Assembly (NCBI GenBank): GCA_963971405.1
Contig: OZ020484.1
Location: forward strand, 29,844,770-29,908,769
From: Psococerastis gibbosa
Taxonomy: Eukaryota; Arthropoda; Insecta; Psocodea; Psocidae
DNA: 64,000 nucleotides
Reading direction: 5' to 3'
Of this stretch, positions 58,801-64,000 are shown piece after piece. Position numbers and translations under genes: made by a program. Every line of letters begins with the position of its first letter. Position 1 is the stretch's first letter. Below the pieces are notes generated by a model. That model searched no databases. It saw nothing but the letters and a program-made list of their open reading frames with translations, and was not told the DNA's origin.

Positions 58801-60853
58801 AGATTGCTTGGGGAAATAGACTTTCACTTTTACAACCAGTTATGTGTATCCTTCATTTTATTTGCACGCACATTGTCTAAGAAGATAGGTTGGCACCACT
58901 GACCATTGCAAAATTTGAATCTGGCCGATTCTTTAAACTATGACTCCGGCACCCACCTCGCTCGAGAAAGCGACGTGTGGCAAGTGGAGGCGCCGTTTGG
59001 TAAGGTCGTAGGTGGAGGCGGTGCCGCCCGAGCAGGCGGTGCCTGAGCGGGGCGACTGATACGCTGCTGGGGCTGGGGCCGGGGCTCTGCGGGGAACTTG
59101 GCACGTGAGTGGCGCGGCCGTCCGATGTGCAGCGGACTCCATAACGCCGTTGGAGGTTTTTCTATAAATTTCTAGAGCTAATTCGTTGCCACATGATCTG
59201 AAACAGATAAATTAGATAGTGTATACGCCGTGCTACTATAGGATTTTAGATGAATTGCTGTTCGAACTATCCATAATAATTAAGGCCCGGTACACACGGA
59301 CGATCGCGATGCCGGTGGTTCGCCATTTCAGCAAATGAGTAGGTGGAAAACCACAGCATCAACTTCAGAACATTTCTGAAGTGAAGCTGACCGCACACCA
59401 CCACACGTTTTTCCCCTCAGCTGCTGTTCTCATGACAAATTTCTCAACGTCTGGCCCCCGGCGTCGAACTTCTGTGTGTACTGACATGGTACACACACAT
59501 ACATACGGTTACTGTTGTTGGCATTGTCCTGAAGTAGTACTTACTTAATAAGTTGCAGTACTTGTTCCTCAGGCTTGGTTACTACGTTAGTTTTACCCAC
59601 GAAAATGACAAAGTCGCCAGGGCAGATACCAGCTCTTTCCGCTGCCTGACCTGCTTCCACCCGTTCAATCCTGTAAATCAGTATTTTAATCACCATCAGT
59701 ATCATAGACTACTGCTATAATATTCTTATACCATCCCCCTACAAAGTGGCTGGTAAATTTTTATTACAGATTTTAATAAAGAACAAAATGGGCTGGTAGT
59801 TTCCGGAACCCCACAGGTGGTTTGTGTTCCGAACGTATTCACTATAATCTTAAGGTGAGTTCAGACTATGCCGTTTGGCAAAGCCACACTTCAATGCCAT
59901 ACGGCTTTGCCATTCGCACTCTACTCTAGGTTGCGTGGCATTTCAGTGTGTTTTCAAAATGTCGGACGATGACGTTCTGTGTGTGTGTTCTGCGGCTGCT
60001 GGACTGGTTGCTGCTTGCTCGAATGAACGTAGGAAGAAAGGATTTTGGATTAGGCCAAGTACATTGCTTCTCATTTGAGGAACGACTTGATTTTGACGAA
60101 TTAAACTTGGAATATCGTTATGATGTCGGGTTTCATTTTTTTTTTTTTTTTGTGTGTGACAAATACGAGCTTTGATCATTTGCGGAGAGAGACGTAAGAT
60201 TGCTCGTGTGGAGTCGGTCATGCCCCGGGATCATGGCCCTAAAAGCGCCCCCACTTACATACCATTGCCATACGGCTTTACCATATGGCATCCTGGACGC
60301 ACGAAATCATTGATATCCTACTGTTTCTTTTGCAAATCCATGTCAAGTCCCTCGTCAGCTGTAGCGTACTATGATGAAGGGGCGAGTTCTCCTCTTTATA
60401 CTTGGACTGTTATTTGATGGGCTTACATATTACAACAGCTATTAAAGAAAACCCAGAAATCGGCTAACTTACCGTGGCGGCTGCGTCCACGCTATCGAAA
60501 GCCCAAAGCCAGCGTTCGGTGCTTTCGACAAAATCTTAGTAGTTGTAAAGAGCGTCCGTCCGGCTCGGCCGTTACATTCCTCGGACCCCTCCAGCTCCAG
60601 ATGCCGCAAGAAGGAACTGTCATCCTGCGGCGCCTCCTCTGAGTCCACCGTGACGACCTCCTCGACGCTGCTGCACTCGGAGCGTCTTGCCATCACGCTG
60701 GCTGGCGACACGCCGCGGCCCGTCCGTACGCACGGCCCGCTGTTGCTACTGGTGCTCGCGCCACTCTGTGCGGCCAATCGGAAGGAGCCGCAGACTTCTT
60801 TTTTAACTGCATTCTTTACTGATAACGATACGCATCCTAAAAATTCGCTTTTC
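35907..60853 (-). CDS. Rho guanine-nucleotide exchange factor with PDZ, DH and PH domains (5' end missing)
   Basis: Predicted activator of Rho-family GTPases. Exons, right to left: 60853-60473, 59670-59545, 59197-58957, 56409-56230, 54556-54464, 51648-51481, 49628-49413, 48753-48543, 48138-47952, 47265-47151, 41775-41453, 40826-40445, 40247-40070, 39976-39637, 39562-39373, 39285-39073, 38816-38696, 37636-37483, optional 36922-36510, 36162-35907. Every border is GT-AG and every phase agrees; the path skipping the optional exon gives 1357 residues plus stop. Order: C2-like end (FLGCVSLSVKNAVKKEVCGS), PDZ, DH, PH, long acidic/serine tail. No RGS domain is seen between PDZ and DH, unlike PDZ-RhoGEF/ARHGEF11. 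I cannot assign an orthologue. Upstream exons lie beyond 60853, probably outside the window. Confidence 0.9.
36510..36922 (-). CDS. GEF gene: frame-shifting cassette exon
   Basis: 413 nt with acceptor TTCTAG and donor GTAAGT, open throughout, with a basic composition (QKLANRVIRKGKVERQL; KRVMGKLSDLKNP). It can follow the exon ending at 37483 in phase, but being 3n+2 long it shifts the next exon, giving ...SPTYSYDSGF and a stop. Skipping it gives an 85-codon C-terminal exon instead (36162-35907; YGGKPLFKYLFNRDTLDDIP). Confidence 0.65.
36510..41775 (-). CDS. GEF gene: C-terminal tail exons
   Basis: Nine exons encode a tail rich in Ser, Asp and Glu. The first part looks ordered (QLNELIDHKCRQLGKTK; HLAEWMKGQL). 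Next are a Cys pair (VCRQCRDTCLK), the acidic run ASEDEEDEEDEEADESPLRR, a stretch with WVAPAEMAQPVRGW, then Pro/Ser/Glu-rich segments. No catalytic domain is recognised. Likely a regulatory or scaffolding region with many Ser/Thr sites. Confidence 0.75.
40868..41337 (+). mobile_element. Helitron-like non-autonomous element (GEF intron)
   Basis: Begins TCTCTATATATAAAAATGAA, then CACGCGAGAACGGCTGGACC, as in insect Helitron 5' ends. It finishes in an unusually GC-rich block (GGGGCGAGCTGCG; GGGGGGCGGGGCCGCGAACC) before CTATAG. A 3' CTRR terminus is not clear. The 5' part is repeated inverted at 1005-1163. Confidence 0.6.
41776..46247. other. Long AT-rich intron of the GEF gene
   Basis: Lies between the exons starting at 41775 and ending at 47151. 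I see no exon, domain or clear repeat structure apart from a G run near 42255 and the string GAAGCATGGCCAGAAAAT near 44884, a SINE scrap. Confidence 0.45.
46248..46418. mobile_element. Foldback MITE, family M2 copy 1
   Basis: Ends GGCGGATCCACGG and CCGCTGGATCCGCC, with C-tract subterminal blocks and the inner TGATAAAACATCAACTTTTC. An inverted copy is at 55288-55450, which shares AAGTTGAGTTTTATCA on the opposite strand. Confidence 0.75.
46992..47265 (-). CDS. GEF gene: exon with alternative end (spliced at 47151 or stop at 46992)
   Basis: The acceptor TTTTCAG is at 47266-47272. The frame runs IYLNTARGGTPASS to SLSLRRQ, where CAG is followed by GTGCGT (47150-47145), a phase-0 donor that joins in frame to 41775. 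Without splicing, the frame stays open for 52 more codons (VRPTRFPSCSPRHVIRED...PPKKINTQ) and stops at 46992. The retained form would give a protein ending soon after PH. Confidence 0.7.
47548..47747. mobile_element. Foldback element with G-tract ends
   Basis: The left end GGCCATGCCCAGG and right end CCTGGGCACGGCC are inverted copies, each followed inward by a G or C run. It lies between the last PH exon and the alternative-end exon of the GEF gene. Confidence 0.65.
47790..47915 (+). repeat. Dispersed repeat R-C, copy 1
   Basis: TTTCGTAAAAACC, CCTCAAAACGT, AATCCGTTGAAATCTCG and CACAAAGCTTTCCTTATAC recur in order at 50740-50872. The end GGAAAGCAATAA resembles a LINE/SINE 3' tail common in arthropods. 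Confidence 0.65.
47952..48753 (-). CDS. GEF gene: PH domain exons
   Basis: Exons 48753-48543 and 48138-47952. Strand blocks WIFGGDLSRVEG, WALLFTDMMVFAKVSRDRVL and EFRLLLN, then a basic loop (NRTPRKNAKNRSIALRAP) and the C-terminal helix with the conserved Trp (ELKAVWQNLIQRQI). It directly follows DH, as in Dbl-family GEFs. MITE copy 3 (48243-48383) and a SINE piece sit in the intron between these exons. Confidence 0.88.
48243..48383. mobile_element. Foldback MITE, family M1 copy 3
   Basis: Ends GGCGGGTATTCGACATACGT and its near-complement, flanked on both sides by TTAA (48239-48242, 48384-48387). Located in the intron that separates the two PH exons. Confidence 0.8.
48400..48505 (-). mobile_element. 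Partial tRNA-derived SINE
   Basis: AACCAAGCCAGAACATG, then GGTGGGACTCAATCC (a mutated box B on the minus strand) and CTCGGGTGAA, as in the copy at 26577-26790. Only about 35 bases separate it from the PH exon's donor. Confidence 0.5.
49413..56409 (-). CDS. GEF gene: DH (Dbl homology) domain exons
   Basis: Exons 56409-56230, 54556-54464, 51648-51481 and 49628-49413 are all phase 0. CR1 corresponds to KKTVHQLLGKEQSFAVNLQF, where the usual Glu is in KEQSF. The middle segment covers SEDIIEQAVQEDMDTPGSF and YRRYCSGIKRADCLLVEQSK. The last exons give the C-terminal helix that normally contacts the GTPase (FLHKPLEHYRDLLKLTSTIL). This is the catalytic exchange domain. Confidence 0.88.
49629..51480. 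other. GEF intron with low-complexity tracts
   Basis: Holds a long A run (about 49829-49855), a G run near 50125, GACA repeats near 50716-50740 and repeat R-C copy 2. No exon recognised. Confidence 0.45.
50640..50872 (+). repeat. Dispersed repeat R-C, copy 2 with GACA microsatellite
   Basis: AACAGACAGACAGACATG, then a second GACAGACA, then the R-C body. This copy extends further 5' than the one at 47790. Confidence 0.65.
52424..53232 (+). mobile_element. Internally deleted mariner-like transposon
   Basis: Inverted ends CAGGGTTTGTCCGGAAAGTA and its complement are flanked by TA on both sides (52422-52423, 53233-53234). The transposase is broken into three frames: LFEWHKLFREGREQVEGDQA (helix-turn-helix end), KEYLPPGQTVNAAFYVKVLD, and DNAPSHTALIVTEYLAKYGI with QPPYSPDVAPPDLFLFPHLK, ending EGSYFESF then stop. 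At 809 bp it lacks about a third of a full element, including catalytic sequence. It lies in a GEF intron. Confidence 0.93.
53240..53350 (-). mobile_element. Partial tRNA-derived SINE abutting the mariner end
   Basis: AACCATGGCCAGAAAAA followed by an A run and TTTGGGACTCAAACCAAC (box B on the minus strand). It starts within ten bases of the mariner target site. Confidence 0.6.
53576..53600. repeat. TA dinucleotide microsatellite
   Basis: About eleven TA units with one interruption. Confidence 0.9.
53672..53712 (-). ncRNA. Hammerhead-ribozyme-like core, intact Penelope-family copy
   Basis: Minus strand: CCA, CTGAAGA, unpaired T, GTCGAC, 7-base loop, GTTGAC, GAAA, CGT, T, TGG. Identical in every structural position to the copy at 8082-8122. 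Confidence 0.7.
53941..53981 (-). ncRNA. Hammerhead-ribozyme-like core, intact Penelope-family copy
   Basis: The same intact core on the minus strand. It lies about 75 bases from its plus-strand mirror at 54058, so a transcript through both would form a long duplex that competes with the ribozyme fold. Confidence 0.7.
54058..54098 (+). ncRNA. Hammerhead-like core with G12 lost
   Basis: All stems as in the intact copies, but GAAA reads AAAA, which removes the G12 general base and predicts an inactive core. The copy at 33723-33763 carries the same change. Confidence 0.55.
55140..55166. repeat. Poly-T tract
   Basis: About 26 consecutive Ts in a GEF intron. Possibly the tail of an inserted retroelement; no body recognised. 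Confidence 0.8.
55288..55450. mobile_element. Foldback MITE, family M2 copy 2
   Basis: Ends GGCGGATCCAGTGG and AGATCCGCC, with a G run after the left end and CCCCCTAACCCCCT before the right end. Opposite orientation to 46248-46418. Confidence 0.75.
55614..55686. mobile_element. Miniature derivative of foldback family B
   Basis: AAATAACTTTGACAAATATTA and its complement flank a short AT core. The ends match those of 32653-33203, but the ACCGGT/ribozyme centre is absent. Confidence 0.6.
56410..58956. other. GEF intron, no exon recognised
   Basis: AT-rich. A box B-like GTGGGTTCGAAACC near 57030 hints at a decayed SINE. The 67-codon frame at 58277-58480 has no recognisable homology. Confidence 0.4.
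58957..60853 (-). CDS. GEF gene: C2-like end and PDZ domain exons
   Basis: Three exons. The first (60853-60473) starts after a strong acceptor (TTTTTCTTTCTTTTAG) with a C2-domain-like last strand (FLGCVSLSVK), then a Ser/Thr-rich linker with acidic SSVEEVVTVDSEEAPQDD, then the PDZ carboxylate-binding loop GFGLSIAW. The second and third exons continue the PDZ (RIERVEAGQAAERAGICPGD, VLQLIK then SCGNELALEIYRK). The GFGL loop and the AGICPGD helix turn are the family marks. Last comes a Pro/Ala-rich linker. The C2-PDZ order also occurs in RGS3-type proteins, but here DH-PH follows. Confidence 0.85.
59850..60180 (+). mobile_element. PIF/Harbinger-like transposase N-terminal fragment (GEF intron)
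   Basis: An ATG frame reads MSDDDVLCVCSAAAGLVAAC, then NERRKKGFWIRPS; after a frame change LDFDELNLEYRYDVGF follows. The RR-rich W[IV]RP motif and the later LR/F...EY block resemble the N-termini of Harbinger-type nucleases. It is preceded by GGCAAAGCC repeats that recur near 60265. Truncated and frameshifted; the call rests on motif resemblance only. Confidence 0.4.
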
Positions 60854-61028
60854 CTAAAAGAAAGAAAAATTGAACTTGGTCAAAATATTGTCAAGCACGT
60901 CTAATCGGATCCAGAAATTGTTGTGCTAGAAGCGGTGCAGCTCGCCATAGATCTGCAGCTGTAGATCCCTGGCTTCATTTACGTATGTGTGGATGTTGGG
61001 GAAACATCAAACATGTAATAGACACCAA

Positions 61029-61284
61029 GGGCGTCGCGTCGCCAGCTCTAGACCTAAGGGGGTAAAGAATGCGGCCACCTAAAGGGGGCATGTACCTTGC
61101 AAAATTTACTGAAGGTCATTTGTAGTTAAAAAAAAAAATACTGAAAACTAATTATGAAGTGAAAGCCAATAAAATTATTAAATTGAACCTAATTTTATAT
61201 ATAACTTCTTAAAGAAGCAGCGACCTTCTAAGGAGGGAGGGGGCAGCTGCTGTCCCTCACAGCCTAGAACTGGCGACGCGCATG
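61029..61284. mobile_element. 256-bp insertion with 11-bp target duplication and inverted ends
   Basis: ATAGACACCAA is present at 61018-61028 and 61285-61295. The ends are inverted: GCGTCGCCAGCTCTAG left, CTAGAACTGGCGACGCGC right. The interior is low-complexity and AT-rich. An 11-bp duplication is longer than for most MITEs, so the superfamily is open. Confidence 0.75.
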
Positions 61285-61295
61285 ATAGACACCAA

Positions 61296-63367
61296 ACTAG
61301 GATTAATGTTTAAGACTTACAACAATGTCTGTTGTCAGGCATGTTTAGTTGGAGATTCAGACGTGGGGGATTCGGAAGCGGTACTGCTCGCCACAGATCT
61401 GCAGCTAGATCTTCGAGCGCAACTCTGGGCTGAACTATGTCCGGGGGCAGGGGTAGTGTCTTTCACACTACTCGCGATGGCTTGCGATACCAGAGACATC
61501 ATTCACTGCTCACTTGTCCTAATCAAAAACATTCTTGTATTTGGCACTATTTTTGGGAAAAGACATATATTTTTATTGCCATAAGTGTCTAAGTATCCAT
61601 TAAGGGCAGTTTTTTATTTCGTATTATTGGAAGATTTATCGGATTTTATTCGAAGTGATTTTTTAGAGGGCGAGCAAAAAAAAGTCTGATAGCGTTGGCG
61701 ACCATCTTTTTGATAGATTCTTACAAGGGTCGTTATAAAACAATATGATAACGCTGGTTTTTAAAAATTGTGTTTGCTGTAAGTTAATAAACAAAATTTT
61801 AAATTTATGGAACCCATTATTATTGCGTACAATAGTAATAAATTAATTAAAAATTTGCTTCATGACAACATTATTTTAATCATAATCTAAAAAGTTCCCG
61901 CAATAAACGCATCTTACCCAGTTGAGATTCAAAGCGGTAAAATTTGCTACGCAATCGTAAGCGTCGGAATCTTCAAAAGACAGAATTTCAGCCCATATTT
62001 TTCATAAATTTTAATATTTTTTTGTATCAAGCATTGACCACTGATAGCGCACTTTGGATACTACTTAATTCACAGGGCCGAGGGCACTGTTTTGAGAAAT
62101 ATGTTTTATAGAACCGCAAGATAACTGAGCCCGGGATTTGTAAGGGTAGGCGTTAGTTCTCGAACGTGACGCTGCAGCGCCATTCTCGCTTCTACGCTGG
62201 ACCCTATTGATCGAGCCCCTTTAATATAGGTCAGGCCTAAAAGCCCTTGCCATTTCGGCGAGTTTGCTGTTCTGCATCTGGTTTGGCAATTTGGTTAATT
62301 GAAAAGGGTTTAACAACAATTCTCAATTTCAGAGAAGGTTTTGATCGAGAAAATTTTTGGAAAATACAAGTTAGCTAATTAGCTACTTTCTTTTCTATTG
62401 TATTTTACATGTGAAAACCGACACTTTAAAGTAAATTTTCATGATTGCAAAGGTCACTATTAATTATGAAGAGAGAGGGACAAAATATTATTTACAATAT
62501 AGATGATGGTATACAATGTATCTCCTTTTCCCTGATAAATTGTGAATTTTCAAATTTCAAATGTTACCAAATTGAAAATAAACGAAAATGAAGTTATGGC
62601 TGGAACATCTAAAATATGACTGGAACATCTTAAAGTTATGGCTGGAACATCTTGTTTGAGTTCATTTTTTTTTTAGAAAATCTCTGTATTTAAAGCAACA
62701 TTTTCCTCAAAATTTTACTAAGAACACCCACTAATTTTCCGAATGAAAATCCAGAAGTCTTTAGAATATTAATTTTCCGACATTTCAGGAAAAAACGTTT
62801 ACAGAAAAGGGCAATTATATTAACGGTAGAAAAAGCTTCTGAGGTGCCCCTTTCGAGTAGTCCCAAGAAAGACCCACGAAGGATTTTAACCCACAAAATT
62901 TTGAGACATTTGCTTATTATTTCGCGGTACGTCACTTTGACTTTGACTTGAGGAAGTTTGGAGTCCTGATTGTTAGGGAGACAGTATTATTCTTTGAATA
63001 AAATTACAGTGGAACTGCTTCGGGGGGAGGGGGGGGGGGCAAGGGCAAAGGGGACCCATTGTCTGCTTCCATTAATCATTTGCTCCCGACTTTCTCTCAT
63101 CTGATTCTTTCTTGATTCGCAACTTTCGAAACCCGAGTTGCGTAATTTCAAATTTGTCACTTTGTGTGTAAAGACAATGCCTCTCGCAAACTTTGTTTAG
63201 GTTTCTTATTTGGTCCAAGGCAAGTTTATATTATGGATTTTTTACAACAAATTAAGGGAATACCGGACCACTATCGGTTTTTTGCGCACAGTAAAATAAG
63301 TAAAAGATATATCGATGGTAGCGCTTTGTTTTCATTCATTCATTCTTTCATTCGGTTCGAGTGACGG
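61296..63367. other. AT-rich region upstream of the recognised GEF exons
   Basis: No exon with domain identity was found, although the missing C2 portion should lie on this side. GAAGCGGT..GCTCGCCA.AGATCTGCAGCT occurs at about 60931 and again at 61376, a local duplication bracketing the 256-bp insertion. A three-fold tandem GGCTGGAACATCT-type repeat lies at about 62595-62652. Confidence 0.4.
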
Positions 63368-63557
63368 TTACATACTGTAGGTATATAAACAAAAAATAAC
63401 AAAAACTTAGAGTTTTAGAAAAACTTGTTATAATAACCCGAATTAGTAAAACCCAAATAATGGTTGAGAAATTAACTTTGTCTATGAAACCCACTTGTGT
63501 TAGTATAAAACCCTGAGCGCTTTCGGCAGGAACTACCATTTACAGAGGGAAACCCAT
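63368..63557 (-). mobile_element. Family S2 insertion, copy 2
   Basis: Reverse complement of most of 11712-11932, beginning GGGTTTCCCTCTGTA and including GCCGAAAGCGCTCAGGG and AACTTGTTATAA. The match stops near the TTTGTTTAT end. Target duplications were not identified here. Confidence 0.75.
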
Positions 63558-63741
63558 CACTAGCACAGTTACACCTTATCTGCGATTTGAGACTTGCTCA
63601 ACTCGAGGAGAAGATGCAAATGTAGGTATATGATATGAAACGTAGAGGAACACTGCTTCTTTCGACAACTAGTCAATTACTACTATAGTATTTGAAATAA
63701 AAGTGTTCCTATAAATTTAGGTGCCCCTTTGCTTGCTGTCA

Positions 63742-63897
63742 CTCATTGTTGAAAATAACTTGGTACAGTTTTACGTTATAAAATTAAAAAATACACTACC
63801 GGTTTCGGCTCACTTGACGATGGCGTGAGCCGAAACCGGTTGTGTATTTTTTTATTTTATAACGTAAAACTGTACCAAGTTATTTTTAACAATGAAG
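63742..63897. mobile_element. Foldback element family B, copy 3
   Basis: Arms of about 65 bases are near-perfect complements (TCATTGTTGAAAATAACTTG left, CAAGTTATTTTTAACAATGA right) around CACTTGACGATGGCGTG. The right arm plus centre form a hammerhead-like core. Confidence 0.85.
63811..63844 (+). ncRNA. Hammerhead-like core, family B variant (C3 to T)
   Basis: CAC (63811-63813) pairs with GTG (63842-63844). TTGACGA stands for CTGACGA. Stem II is GGC/GCC around GTGA, then GAA, ACC/GGT and T at the H17 position. Stem I pairs with a different sequence from the other family B copies. Confidence 0.55.
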
Positions 63898-64000
63898 GAT
63901 ATTAACCTTCAAATTTTCACACGTTTGCTCAGTATTCGCGGTAAGTTACCTTGGCTTGGTTGTAGAAAGTTAAATTCCGGTTAGTTGTATACATACTGTG

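Noticed and set aside
61300..61500. Minus-strand Ser-rich frame as an upstream GEF exon
   Set aside because: No C2-domain features and it overlaps a local duplication; not enough to call an exon.
1..64000. CRISPR arrays, rRNA genes, operons
   Set aside because: No regularly spaced direct repeats, no rRNA-like stretches, and all confident genes are spliced.

Overview
The window is eukaryotic nuclear DNA, AT-rich, with short GT-AG introns and many transposable-element remnants. Three spliced host genes can be read by exon phase and splice sites. Gene content (MSL3, mitochondrial methionyl-tRNA formyltransferase, a PDZ-DH-PH Rho GEF) and the repeat mix (Penelope-like, RTE-like, R1/I-like, mariner, tRNA-derived SINEs) point to an arthropod, most likely an insect. 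I cannot name the species.

Layout: 7-2,313 (-) holds the 3' part of the formyltransferase gene, which runs off the left edge and whose first exon(s) I did not find. From 2.3 to 19.4 kb is a repeat-dense intergenic region. An RTE-like LINE (9.04-10.64 and 13.15-13.7 kb) is split by a head-to-head Penelope-like element (10.66-13.15 kb), which is itself interrupted by a SINE and by a 221-bp insertion with an 11-bp target duplication. Other remnants are an R1/I-like LINE (13.8-16.3 kb) carrying an RTE tail fragment, and a 5'-truncated LINE with a 12-bp target duplication inside another Penelope-like end (6.3-7.9 kb). From 19,439 to 28,559 (+) is a complete eight-exon MSL3 gene of 491 codons plus stop. 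From 35,907 to 60,853 (-) is a large Rho GEF gene (20 exons recognised, 5' end missing) reading C2-like end, PDZ, DH, PH, then a long acidic/serine-rich tail. MSL3 and the GEF gene converge.

The most interesting layer is RNA-level. Two unrelated dispersed repeat families carry hammerhead-ribozyme-like cores (CTGANGA, stem II, GAAA, and a tiny self-complementary stem III of ACGT or ACCGGT) in at least ten places. In the Penelope-like family this core coincides with the last codons and stop of the element's ORF. In the second family it sits in foldback elements. The GEF gene also shows two splice choices that change its C-terminus: a donor followed in frame by a stop if unspliced, and a 413-nt cassette exon that shifts frame.

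Stretches without genes are mostly AT-rich introns or intergenic sequence. I saw no tRNA, rRNA, CRISPR or bacterial-type operon structure.
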